The translations under genes were made by a program, and so were the position numbers. Shown here piece by piece: positions 7,883 to 14,911 of a stretch of DNA of 64,000 nucleotides; positions within the stretch are counted from its first letter, which is position 1; every line of letters begins with the position of its first letter. The notes below the pieces were generated by a model that saw only the letters and a list, made by a program, of their open reading frames with translations, was not told where the DNA came from and ran no database searches. Origin of the DNA: Gp6-AA40 sp963818645 (GTDB taxonomy: Bacteria > Acidobacteriota > Vicinamibacteria > Vicinamibacterales > UBA2999); contig CAWFTF010000002.1 in the NCBI GenBank assembly GCA_963818645.1, positions 1 through 64,000 on the forward strand. Direction: 5' to 3'.

Positions 7883-9141
7883 GAGGCCCTCCGTTCAACC
7901 AGCGCAAGACGGTGAATGCCATCGGGGTAATTCGTAACTTTCGTGAAGAGGTCCGTCTTTCGCTTCGCCGCTTTGGTGATTGAATCCGGACGTGCGCTGA
8001 GTTCATCCGCGAGCGCCGCGATCGTCATCGGTCCACGTTTCAGGGTGTGCCGCATCCGCTGCCAGAGTTGCAGGCTCACGGCGAGGTCGTCGACGTCCTC
8101 GACGTTGACGCGACGGATCGTGGTGCTCGTCTCGGTGAACCTGATGTCGAGGCCCACAGCTGGACGGAGCGGCCCCAGGTTGGCCTTTCGGTGAAAGAGA
8201 CCAACTGTGAGGCACGAGGGATCCGGCGACGCGCCGGCTAATTTGGCAAACCACGTGCTTCGCGCCCCGTTGTGCCAGAACACGCTCCCGAAGGGTTTCT
8301 GATCGTTGTGCTCGCCTTTGGTGACGTGGGCGACATGCAGTGATCCGATCCCGATCTGTCGCGATGCTCGGAAATATTCGCCCGCAGCCTCTGCCGACTC
8401 CGGGGCGCCGTTCGTCATGAACGCGACCGAATCGAAGATGGCGTACGTGAGACCCTCGTGTCGGACGATGCGCCGGCACCGATCCACGTCATGCACGAGC
8501 GCCCGATCGATGCGGACATAGCGCACCTCGGGGAGCGCCCCGCTGAACAACTGGCCGAGTCGTCGTCGTTGGGCAAGCTCGTCGAGTTCACCATCAAAGA
8601 GTCCGACACGCTCGCCGCGCCGGGTCAACTCGCCCGCGGCATACAGCGCAATCAGGCTCTTGCAGGTGCCGCCATCGCCAAAGAGAACCGCGGGGTGCAG
8701 CCGTGGGAGTCGAAGGCCGAGAATGTCGTACTCGTCGTGTGCCTCTGCGCCTGGTACGACGACATGCGGGAGGAGAATCGCCGGCTCACCGGCCCGGTCG
8801 GCGGTCAAGACCCGTTGACAAAATTCTTCAATGTAGCCGAGCCAGTCGATCGTCTGCGTCTTCGCTCGCTCCGCGAGGAGTCGCGCCCGGTCCCGTCGTG
8901 CCGCAGGACTCGAGAAATTCAAGCTGCCGACGTTCAGCGTCCCGTCATACGTCCGGACGCCTTTCATCTCACACCGGACTTCGAGCTCGCCATAGAGATC
9001 GTGGCGTTCACGACGGAGTCGATCCGCGATGAAGTCGATCGTGCCGTCCATCGCCGTAAAGGTGTATCGTCCCTCGGACGAGCGAAACGTCGTCGACTCG
9101 GCGTCGAATGGGATGTCGTGCGCCGTGATCACGCCGCGCAC
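7879..9141 (-). CDS. RepA-like hexameric replicative ATPase/helicase
   Basis: Protein of 420 residues with a RecA-fold ATPase core: Walker A GDGGTCKS (155-162), Walker B YAIFDS (233-238) and a sensor strand SLHVAHVTK (267-275) followed by KPFGSVFWHNGAR (282-294). This is the pattern of RepA/AAA_25-type helicases of plasmids and phage satellites. The C-terminal ~70 residues look like a winged helix (TIAALADELSARPDSITKAAKRK). It is the last clear gene of a minus-strand operon with the coiled-coil and AlpA-like genes, and the repeat array lies at its 3' end. It probably unwinds DNA for autonomous replication of the excised element. Confidence 0.82.
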   Translation of the reverse strand: MRGVITAHDIPFDAESTTFRSSEGRYTFTAMDGTIDFIADRLRRERHDLYGELEVRCEMKGVRTYDGTLNVGSLNFSSPAARRDRARLLAERAKTQTIDWLGYIEEFCQRVLTADRAGEPAILLPHVVVPGAEAHDEYDILGLRLPRLHPAVLFGDGGTCKSLIALYAAGELTRRGERVGLFDGELDELAQRRRLGQLFSGALPEVRYVRIDRALVHDVDRCRRIVRHEGLTYAIFDSVAFMTNGAPESAEAAGEYFRASRQIGIGSLHVAHVTKGEHNDQKPFGSVFWHNGARSTWFAKLAGASPDPSCLTVGLFHRKANLGPLRPAVGLDIRFTETSTTIRRVNVEDVDDLAVSLQLWQRMRHTLKRGPMTIAALADELSARPDSITKAAKRKTDLFTKVTNYPDGIHRLALVERRAS

Positions 9142-9416
9142 TCCATTGTCAGTCGTGAGCGCACGCGAAGATCTCTGTTCTCGATGACGACCCGCTCGTA
9201 TCGCTCACGGAGTCGCCCGTGCGCTTCCTGCTCATCGTGGAGCGCAGTCAGGGCCTGAGTGCAAACACGGCGGATCGACGCGCAGTCGTCGCCGCGCGAT
9301 TGCGCTAAGTCTTCGAGCGCGGTGATCTGGGCCCGCTGAGCGGCGATGTTGGTGCAGAGATTCGCGATCAGCTGGTCGATCGGCCGTTGTGTTAGAGTGG
9401 TTTTCCCGTCGTCCAT
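9129..9416 (-). CDS. Small coiled-coil protein upstream of repA
   Basis: Protein of 95 residues, almost entirely helical, with heptad-like stretches (NIAAQRAQITALEDLAQ and LRERYERVVIENRDLRVR). I start it at ATG 9416, preceded by GGAGACGACGGGA. Its end overlaps the repA start by 13 bp, so the two are likely co-translated. It may be a replication accessory factor, but no family is recognised. Confidence 0.6.
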   Translation of the reverse strand: MDDGKTTLTQRPIDQLIANLCTNIAAQRAQITALEDLAQSRGDDCASIRRVCTQALTALHDEQEAHGRLRERYERVVIENRDLRVRSRLTMECAA

Positions 9417-9463
9417 TCCCGTCGTCTCCTGCCAAACGCCGCCTCGCCGCGGCGTTTCGCGTC

Positions 9464-9694
9464 TCAGCCAACCTTGTGCGCCGCTTCTGCAATCAGACGA
9501 TCCGCCAGTGCGTACACGGCGGCGGCCTCGTAGCGCACGGTTCGCCCGACCGACGTCAGGTGCAGGGGTGTCAACAGGCCTTTGCGTTCCAGGCCGAAGC
9601 ACATCGACTCGGAGATGCCGAGCACGCGCGCAGCGTCTTTCCGTCGAACAAGCGTGGGGTAGCAGGCTCTGTGGTTGTCTTCATAGTGTTTCAT
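9464..9694 (-). CDS. AlpA/MerR-like helix-turn-helix regulator or excisionase
   Basis: Protein of 76 residues with an AlpA/excisionase-type winged helix-turn-helix: LVRRKDAARVLGISESMCFGLERKGLL (15-41) and a wing ending GRTVRYEAAAVYALADRLI. Such proteins act as excisionases or activators in integrative elements. I start it at ATG 9694, which lies inside a 22-bp palindrome, pointing to autoregulation. It heads the replication operon and is divergent from the gene at 9736. Confidence 0.72.
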   Translation of the reverse strand: MKHYEDNHRACYPTLVRRKDAARVLGISESMCFGLERKGLLTPLHLTSVGRTVRYEAAAVYALADRLIAEAAHKVG

Positions 9695-9707
9695 GCGATT
9701 GAAACAC
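9686..9707. promoter_or_regulatory. Palindromic operator candidate
   Basis: Perfect 8-bp inverted repeat GTGTTTCA / TGAAACAC around TGCGAT. It covers the start codon of the AlpA-like gene and the -35 region of the divergent gene, so a bound repressor could control both directions. A weaker repeat AGACA-CCTGT-TGTCT follows at 9711-9725. Confidence 0.55.
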
Positions 9708-9728
9708 CCGAGACACCTGTTGTCTAAT
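9699..9728 (+). promoter_or_regulatory. Candidate promoter for the divergent plus-strand gene
   Basis: TTGAAA (9699-9704), 18-bp spacer, TCTAAT (9723-9728). Transcription would begin at about 9735, one base before the ATG at 9736, giving a leaderless mRNA. The -35 overlaps the palindrome at 9686-9707. Confidence 0.5.
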
Positions 9729-9735
9729 TGATCCC

Positions 9736-10344
9736 ATGCGCGCAACGCCAAAACGTGCAACAGCAGTGGGGGACCTAGAAGAGGGTGACGTCGATCCGCT
9801 TACGTGGCCACCGGACGCGGTGCCTCCTTACGTCGTTCGGATCGACAAGCACTGGCAGGCGACGTACTACACGCAGGCTGTTGGCGACCGTCTCGTGATC
9901 TCTCGAGTCGAGATCACCCCGATCCACGATGTCCCACCAGGGGGTGTCACTCGACGGACGATGGCGCAGGCGAAGATCGGTCAGGCTCGGGCGTTTTGCC
10001 GACTCTTTGGCCCACCGAGCCGATTGTTTCGTTCACCAACGAATAACGCAGGACGCCGCCAACGGGGGCGCCCCCCCACCCTGACGCGCCAGGACTACGA
10101 GAGAGTGGTCCACCGGTATATGGCGCTCTTGGCGAGTGGCGCGACGAGCATTCCGAAACGGCTGGCTGAGGAGTTTGAGGAGGAGTTTGGCGGCAACCGG
10201 TCCACGATGCGCTCGATACTCCGACGTGCTCGCCGGTACGGGATTCGATTAGGGTTCGGCGTCGCGACGCTCGCACTCGGCGTCGGCGGCGTGGGGAGTA
10301 GGCCGGCCCGTCGCCGTTCTGCCCAGAATTCTGCCCAACGGTGA
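9736..10344 (+). CDS. Hypothetical element protein with possible DNA-binding C-terminal half
   Basis: Protein of 202 residues, the last gene before the right end of the element. The N-terminal half (to about residue 95) is a small mixed domain. Residues 108-170 are helical and basic (GRPPTLTRQDYERVVHRYMA to RSTMRSILRRARRYGIRL), like a helix-turn-helix that selects its site through the second helix. The C-terminus runs through the TTCTGCCCA repeat. It is divergent from the replication operon and shares its operator region, so a regulatory role (immunity-like or activator) is plausible but unproven. Confidence 0.6.
   Translation: MRATPKRATAVGDLEEGDVDPLTWPPDAVPPYVVRIDKHWQATYYTQAVGDRLVISRVEITPIHDVPPGGVTRRTMAQAKIGQARAFCRLFGPPSRLFRSPTNNAGRRQRGRPPTLTRQDYERVVHRYMALLASGATSIPKRLAEEFEEEFGGNRSTMRSILRRARRYGIRLGFGVATLALGVGGVGSRPARRRSAQNSAQR
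10317..10337. repeat. Tandem TTCTGCCCA pair, right end of element
   Basis: Two direct copies of TTCTGCCCA separated by GAA, matching the pair at 27-46. A third, inverted 8-of-9 match (AGGGCAGAA) lies at 10394-10402, closer to the tRNA fragment. Candidate integrase arm-type sites. Confidence 0.45.
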
Positions 10345-10411
10345 TACAGCACTATGCAGAACTATCAATGTTTATGCGGGTGTTCTCCTACGTAGGGCAG
10401 AAGAACAGAAG

Positions 10412-10439
10412 CGGCCGCAACGTGTTCATGCTGCGGCCG
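10412..10439 (+). terminator. GC-rich hairpin at the element edge
   Basis: Inverted repeat CGGCCGCA / TGCGGCCG with a 12-nt loop, followed by TTGTCGTT. It probably ends transcription of the last element gene before the chromosome. Confidence 0.5.
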
Positions 10440-10461
10440 TTGTCGTTACTCGCCGCGACCG

Positions 10462-10506
10462 TTCGCAATGCGGAGGTCGCGAGTTCGAGCCTCGCGCCGT
10501 CCACCA
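10462..10506 (+). other. 3' fragment of tRNA-Ala(CGC): right attachment site
   Basis: From 10462 the sequence matches the 3' part of an alanine tRNA: anticodon loop TTCGCAA (anticodon CGC, U33, A37), 3' anticodon strand TGCGG, variable loop AGGTC, T arm GCGAG-TTCGAGC-CTCGC, acceptor 3' strand GCCGTCC, discriminator A and CCA. Position 70 is T, as the alanine G3:U70 identity pair requires. Upstream the expected 5' strand (CCGCA) is absent, so the match stops exactly at the anticodon loop. The element therefore inserted into the 3' half of a tRNA gene; the intact gene should lie left of the window, beyond the integrase. Confidence 0.85.
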
Positions 10507-10534
10507 ACCTTCGCGCTCGGAGCTGGCGAAGGTT
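10506..10534 (+). terminator. Hairpin directly after the tRNA CCA end
   Basis: Perfect 9-bp inverted repeat AACCTTCGC / GCGAAGGTT starting at the last base of the CCA, followed by GCCCCC. It was probably the terminator or processing structure of the original tRNA gene. Confidence 0.55.
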
Positions 10535-10611
10535 GCCCCCGTATCAAATTTCCTACGTCGCTGTCGTCGTAAATCAGCCGTTACGACATTGTTGTGCCCC
10601 GGACTGAGCGC

Positions 10612-10638
10612 ATGACAGGCCAGTGCGACTGCTATACT
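10612..10638 (+). promoter_or_regulatory. Candidate pfkA promoter
   Basis: ATGACA (10612-10617) and TATACT (10633-10638) separated by 15 bp, about 50 bp before the pfkA start. The -10 is good; the spacing is short. Confidence 0.4.
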
Positions 10639-10687
10639 CCGGGTGACTCGCCACGCGACCCCGCGCCGGCCGCCGTACCCGCCGCCC

Positions 10688-11770
10688 ATGCCGAAGATGA
10701 AGAAAATCGGAGTCCTTACCGGAGGCGGCGACGCTCCCGGGCTGAATGCCGTGATCCGTGCCGTCGTGAAATCCGCGTACAACGCGGGCGTCGAGGTCAT
10801 CGGCCTCGAGGACAGCTTCGACGGCCTCATTTATCCTGAGAAGTCCCGGCCGCTCGTCCCGCGGGACGTGACTGGCATCCTCCGGCTCGGAGGAACGATG
10901 CTCGGCACGGTCAACCGCGGCAATCCGTTCATCGAGCCGATCGTCACGCCGCAGGGAACGTTCAACTACGCCGACCGTGTCGTGGACATGTTCGGAAAGA
11001 TGTCGCTGGATGCGCTCGTGTGCATCGGCGGCGACGGCACGCTTGCGATCTCGTACGAGTTCTACAAGATGGGTGTGCCGCTCGTCTGCGTGCCGAAGAC
11101 GATCGACAACGATATCGTGGGGACAACGAGCTGTTTCGGATTCGACACGGCGGTCGATTTTGCCACCGACGCGATCGATCGACTTCACTCGACTGCCGAA
11201 GCACATCGCCGCATCATGGTCGTCGAGGTGATGGGGCGATACGCAGGTTGGATCGCCCTGCACAGCGGTGTTGCCGGTGGCGCCGACGTCATTCTGATTC
11301 CAGAGATTCCCTACGACGTGGACAAGGTGGCCGCCTGCATCCGCGACCGCGACGCGCGCGGCGCTCGCTTCAGCATCGTGGTGGTCGCCGAAGGTGCGCG
11401 GCCGATTCACGGGTCACTGTCGCTCATCGAACAGGCGAAGGGCGGACACGCGGAGCGCCTCGGGGGAGCCGGAGCGCTGTGCGCCAAAGAGCTTGAAGAA
11501 CGCGCTGGCAAAGAGACACGTCACGTCGTGCTTGGCCACCTGCAGCGCGGCGGATCACCGACGGCGTTCGATCGAACGTTGGCGACCAGGTTCGGCGGAA
11601 AGGCTGTGGACCTGCTCATGCGCGGGCAGTTCGGGAAGATGGTTGCGAACCATCCCCCTGACCTCGTGCCCATTCCGATCGGCGAAGTCGTCGGTAAGAT
11701 CAAGACCGTGCCGCTCGACTACGACCTGCTGCTGACGGCTCGCGCGCTGGGAGTGTCGTTCGGAGACTAG
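10688..11770 (+). CDS. pfkA: 6-phosphofructokinase
   Basis: Phosphorylates fructose 6-phosphate at the committed step of glycolysis. The protein has 360 residues with TGGGDAPGLNAVIR (11-24), GGDGT (114-118), catalytic PKTIDND (136-142) and MGRYAGWIA (182-190). Gly in GGDGT favours ATP as phosphoryl donor, while Lys in PKTIDND is the residue seen in the PPi-dependent and mixed-substrate clades; together they indicate an ATP enzyme of the mixed-substrate group. ATG 10688 and ATG 10697 are both possible, with no strong ribosome-binding site. The gene meets frr tail to tail: the two stop codons share the palindrome CTAG. Confidence 0.93.
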   Translation: MPKMKKIGVLTGGGDAPGLNAVIRAVVKSAYNAGVEVIGLEDSFDGLIYPEKSRPLVPRDVTGILRLGGTMLGTVNRGNPFIEPIVTPQGTFNYADRVVDMFGKMSLDALVCIGGDGTLAISYEFYKMGVPLVCVPKTIDNDIVGTTSCFGFDTAVDFATDAIDRLHSTAEAHRRIMVVEVMGRYAGWIALHSGVAGGADVILIPEIPYDVDKVAACIRDRDARGARFSIVVVAEGARPIHGSLSLIEQAKGGHAERLGGAGALCAKELEERAGKETRHVVLGHLQRGGSPTAFDRTLATRFGGKAVDLLMRGQFGKMVANHPPDLVPIPIGEVVGKIKTVPLDYDLLLTARALGVSFGD

Positions 11771-12336
11771 TGACCGAGTAGTTCCTGATCCTTCTTCTTC
11801 TGCAGGTCGTCGATCAGCTTGATGTGCTCGTCGGTCGTCTTCTGGACCTGATCGAGCCCCTTCCGCTCATCATCCTCGGAAATGGTGTGGTCTTTGAGCA
11901 GCTTCTTCAGCCGATCGTTGGCGTCGCGGCGCACCTGACGGACCACGTTGCGTCCTTCTTCCGCCTGCTTGTGGGTGTGACGTGAAAGCTCCTTGCGGCG
12001 CTCGTCGGTGAGCGCCGGAATCGGAATGCGCACCACCTTGCCGTCGTTCGCCGGATTGAGCCCCAGGTCCGATGCGCGAATGGCTTTTTCGATCGCTCCC
12101 ATCATCTGTGGGTCGAACGGCTGCGCGATGATCAGCGCCGGCTCTGGCACTGAGAGCGTCGCGACCTGGTTGATGGGCATCCGCGTTCCGTAGGCCTCGA
12201 CCTGAATGCCGTCGAGCAGGCTGACCGTGGCGCGGCCGGTACGAATGTGCGCCATATCCCGACGCACACGCTCGATGGCGGAATCCATCCGCGTCTTCAC
12301 GTCGGTGAACATGCCTTTCAGGTCTTTGAATTCCAT
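11767..12336 (-). CDS. frr: Ribosome recycling factor
   Basis: Splits post-termination ribosomes together with EF-G. The protein has 189 residues, the usual length, with the long three-helix bundle and conserved segments RTGRATVSLLDGI, PINQVATLSVPEP, GLNPANDGKVVRIPIPALTDERRKEL and RNVVRQVRRDAN. It is the last gene of the minus-strand rplM-rpsI-rpsB-tsf-pyrH-frr cluster, separated from pyrH by about 105 bp filled with heptamer repeats. Confidence 0.97.
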   Translation of the reverse strand: MEFKDLKGMFTDVKTRMDSAIERVRRDMAHIRTGRATVSLLDGIQVEAYGTRMPINQVATLSVPEPALIIAQPFDPQMMGAIEKAIRASDLGLNPANDGKVVRIPIPALTDERRKELSRHTHKQAEEGRNVVRQVRRDANDRLKKLLKDHTISEDDERKGLDQVQKTTDEHIKLIDDLQKKKDQELLGH

Positions 12337-12345
12337 ATCTCACTC

Positions 12346-12441
12346 GGTTGGTGGTTAGTGGTTCGTGGATGTGGGGTTCTCGCTCCCATCCGGATCGGCG
12401 CGTGGTTTTACCACCAACCACCCTCCACGATCCACCAACCA
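12346..12441. repeat. Heptamer-period inverted repeat, frr-pyrH spacer
   Basis: Left arm 12346-12374 reads as units of seven: GGTTGGT, GGTTAGT, GGTTCGT and so on. The right arm at 12411-12441 is the complement of a related series (TGGTTGG, TGGATCG, TGGAGGG, TGGTTGG on the minus strand). The two arms can fold into one long hairpin that fills the spacer. Confidence 0.7.
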
Positions 12442-12442
12442 G

Positions 12443-13186
12443 TTAGACGGACACCGTGGTGCCGATGGGCTCGCCGAGGACGACCCGGCGGATGTTGCCT
12501 GCCTGCCGCAGGTTGAAGACGACGATCGGCAGCTTGTTGTCCATGCAGAGCGAGATCGCCGTGGCGTCCATCACCTTCAGTTGCCGCTCGAGTACCTGAA
12601 GGTAGGAAATCTTGAGGTACTTCGTGGCCTGTGGGTCCACCATCGGGTCGGCGGTGTAGATGCCGTCGACCTTGGTGCCCTTGAGGATGACATCGGCCTT
12701 GATCTCCATGGCGCGCAGGGCCGCGGCCGTATCCGTCGTGAAGTAGGGACTCCCGGTGCCGGCCGCGAAGATGACGACACGACCTTTCTCGAGGTGTCTG
12801 ATGGCGCGCCGCCTGATGAACGGTTCGGCCACCGCACGCATCTCGATCGCCGTCACCACTCTGGTGACAACACCATGCTGCTCGAGTGCGTCCTGCAGCG
12901 CGAGAGCGTTGATGACGGTGGCGAGCATGCCCATGTAGTCGGCTGTTGCCCGATCCATGCCGCGGGCGCTCGCTGCGAGGCCACGGAAGATGTTGCCGCC
13001 GCCGATGACGATGGCCGTCTCGACGCCTAACGTCTGTATGGAGTCCACGTCGAGCGCGATCCGTGTGGCGACAGCAGGGTCGACGCCGAATTGCTGCTCG
13101 CCCATCAGGGCTTCACCCGACAGCTTCAGGAGCGCGCGCTTGTAGACAGGAGTTTGCGTGGAGGGCACAACGGCTTCAGAGGACAT
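12443..13186 (-). CDS. pyrH: UMP kinase
   Basis: Phosphorylates UMP to UDP in pyrimidine nucleotide synthesis. The protein has 247 residues of the amino-acid kinase fold: KRALLKLSGEALMG near the N-terminus, IVIGGGNIFRG, DRATADYMGMLATVINALALQDALE, FAAGTGSPYFTTDTAAALRA and the UMP-binding ILKGTKVDGIYTADP. I start it at ATG 13186 (MSSEAVV); the frame is open upstream only because it crosses heptamer repeats. It lies between tsf and frr as in most bacteria. Confidence 0.96.
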   Translation of the reverse strand: MSSEAVVPSTQTPVYKRALLKLSGEALMGEQQFGVDPAVATRIALDVDSIQTLGVETAIVIGGGNIFRGLAASARGMDRATADYMGMLATVINALALQDALEQHGVVTRVVTAIEMRAVAEPFIRRRAIRHLEKGRVVIFAAGTGSPYFTTDTAAALRAMEIKADVILKGTKVDGIYTADPMVDPQATKYLKISYLQVLERQLKVMDATAISLCMDNKLPIVVFNLRQAGNIRRVVLGEPIGTTVSV

Positions 13187-13200
13187 CGACCAGCGATTAT

Positions 13201-13310
13201 AGCTGGTTGACGGAGGCTGGTTGGTGGTTCGTGCCTGGTTGTTGGTGGTTGAGATAGGGCATCGTGGTTTCACTACCACGAACTCCCTACCATCAACCAC
13301 CCACAAAGAC
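13201..13310. repeat. Heptamer-period inverted repeats, pyrH-tsf spacer
   Basis: The TGGTTGG family again: GGTTGGTGGTTCGTG and GTTGTTGGTGGTTGA series on the left, with CCCTACCATCAACCACCCAC on the right pairing to GTGGTTGAGATAGGG. An inner hairpin CGTGGT / ACCACG sits between them. The block fills the whole spacer. Confidence 0.65.
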
Positions 13311-13314
13311 GTAG

Positions 13315-13923
13315 CTAGGCTTCAGCGCCTTCGCCCATGCGATAGCGCACAAACCGGCCGATCTGGATGTTCTCGCCGGTCTTTGCAGTCGCCTGCGCCA
13401 CGATCTGCGACACAGTCACGCTGCCATCGCGGATCGACGGCTGATCGAGCAGGACGAACTGAGAGTAGAAGCTTCCGAGCTTGCCCTCGATGATCTTGTC
13501 GAGTACGTTGGCCGGCTTGCCGGAGTTCTCCATCTGTGCCCGGTAGATCGCCTTCTCCTTCTCGATGGCTTCCGCGGGAACCTCTTCGCGGCGAACCCAC
13601 TTGGGATCCGCGGCTGCGATATGCATCGCGACTTCCTTGACGAGGTTATTGAAGTCGTCGGTGCGCGCCACGAAATCCGATTCGCAATTCACCTCGACCA
13701 GGACGCCAATACGGCCGCCCATGTGAATGTAGCTGCCGATGACTCCCTGCGCCGTCGCGCGCCCGGCTCGCTTCGCTGCCTGCGCGAGGCCGCGTTTCCT
13801 CAGCAGCGTCACAGCCTCTTCCATGTTGCCGTTCGCCTCTGTGAGGGCTGCCTTGCACTCCATCATGCCCGCGCCGGTCTGGTCGCGAAGCTGTTTCACC
13901 ATTGCTGCTGTGATCTCTGCCAT
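13315..13923 (-). CDS. tsf: Elongation factor Ts, short form
   Basis: Nucleotide exchange factor for EF-Tu. The protein has 202 residues, shorter than the ~285-residue E. coli type and typical of the short bacterial form with one core subdomain. The N-terminal UBA-like domain MVKQLRDQTGAGMMECKAAL is intact, followed by EAVTLLRKRGLAQAAKRAGR, the EF-Tu-contacting GRIGVLVEVNCESDFVAR and a C-terminal module GENIQIGRFVRY. It lies downstream of rpsB but behind an intrinsic terminator. Confidence 0.96.
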   Translation of the reverse strand: MAEITAAMVKQLRDQTGAGMMECKAALTEANGNMEEAVTLLRKRGLAQAAKRAGRATAQGVIGSYIHMGGRIGVLVEVNCESDFVARTDDFNNLVKEVAMHIAAADPKWVRREEVPAEAIEKEKAIYRAQMENSGKPANVLDKIIEGKLGSFYSQFVLLDQPSIRDGSVTVSQIVAQATAKTGENIQIGRFVRYRMGEGAEA

Positions 13924-13928
13924 CTCTG

Positions 13929-14022
13929 ATCTCCGTCTCCGGTCTTCGGTCTCCCGTCTTCGGTCACGTCTCGTTCGCAGTTCAGGTTCAGAACTGAGGA
14001 CTGGAGACCTGGGACGGGGGAC
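13929..14022. repeat. Heptamer-period inverted repeat, tsf-rpsB spacer
   Basis: A CGGTCTC/CGGTCTT series with a 7-nt period (13936-13968) faces its complement family (GGACTGG, GGAGACC, GGGACC) at 13996-14022. A different motif family from the TGGTTGG spacers nearby, but with the same period and folding. Confidence 0.65.
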
Positions 14023-14030
14023 CGTACATA

Positions 14031-14058
14031 AAAAGCGCCGGCTTTGTGGGCCGGCGCC
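14031..14058 (-). terminator. Intrinsic terminator after rpsB
   Basis: On the minus strand: GCGCCGGC stem pairs with GCCGGCGC around a 7-nt loop, followed by TTTTT. It lies between rpsB and tsf, so tsf expression must depend on read-through or its own promoter. E. coli also separates rpsB and tsf levels at this spacer. Confidence 0.85.
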
Positions 14059-14078
14059 AGAACTCCGTTCTTCGGTTC

Positions 14079-14894
14079 CTAGGCCCCGGCTGTTGTGGGT
14101 GCGGTCTCGGCTCGGCGCTGCGGACGCACCGCGCGCGTGAGTCGTGCCGCTGAATCCGCGGCGGCGGCTTCTTCCGCGCGAGCCGCATCATCTTCAGCCA
14201 TTCGCGATTCGCGCATGCCGCGACCAGCCACGACGGCATCGGCGATCTTCGACGCGAAGAGCCGAATCGCCCGCAGGGCATCGTCGTTGCCCGGCACGAC
14301 GTAGTCCACTTCGTCGGGATCGCAGTTCGTGTCGACGACGCCGATCACGGGAATCTTCAGCTTGCGCGCCTCGTCGACCGCGATCTTCTCCTTGCGGGTA
14401 TCAACGACGAAGACGGCGTCGGGGAGACGCGACATGTGCCGGATCCCCTCGAGGTTCTTCAGAAGCTTGCGCTTCTCCTTTTCGTTGCGGGCGATCTCCT
14501 TCTTCGAGAGCGTGTCGTACCGGCCGTCGGTGACCATCGCTTCCAGATCTCGAAGACGTCCAAGGCTGCGCTGAATGGTGGTGAAGTTGGTCAGTAGTCC
14601 ACCGAGCCATCGCTGATTGATGAAGTACATGCCGCATCGCTGCGCTTCTTCAGCAATGACATCCTGCGCCTGGCGCTTCGTGCCCACAAAGAGCAGCGTG
14701 CGCCCATCAGCAGCGAGGCTGGTGATGAACTCCTCGGCGTCGCGGAACTTCTTGACGGTCTTATTGAGGTTGATGATGTAGATGCCGTTCCGCTCGCCGA
14801 AGATGTACTCCTTCATCTTCGGATTCCACCGTTTCGTCTGGTGACCGAAGTGAACTCCGGCCTCCAGCAGATCCTTCATCGCAATCCCGGACAA
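14079..14894 (-). CDS. rpsB: 30S ribosomal protein S2
   Basis: Small-subunit protein that joins the platform late and supports S1 binding. The protein has 271 residues: IAMKDLLEAGVHFGHQTKRWNPKM at the start, IYIINLNKTVKKFRDAEEFI, GRTLLFVGTKRQAQD, INQRWLGGLLTNF, DAVFVVDTRKEKIAVDEARKL and VIGVVDTNCDPDEVDYVVPGNDDA. The C-terminal 40 residues are an Ala/Arg-rich tail. It is preceded by rpsI with an 18-bp gap. Confidence 0.97.
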   Translation of the reverse strand: MSGIAMKDLLEAGVHFGHQTKRWNPKMKEYIFGERNGIYIINLNKTVKKFRDAEEFITSLAADGRTLLFVGTKRQAQDVIAEEAQRCGMYFINQRWLGGLLTNFTTIQRSLGRLRDLEAMVTDGRYDTLSKKEIARNEKEKRKLLKNLEGIRHMSRLPDAVFVVDTRKEKIAVDEARKLKIPVIGVVDTNCDPDEVDYVVPGNDDALRAIRLFASKIADAVVAGRGMRESRMAEDDAARAEEAAAADSAARLTRAVRPQRRAETAPTTAGA

Positions 14895-14911
14895 GAGCCC
14901 TCCCTCTTTTC

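Noticed and set aside
12443..13306. N-terminal 40-residue extension of PyrH
   Set aside because: The extension is encoded by TGGTTGG-type repeats; the conserved protein starts at ATG 13186.
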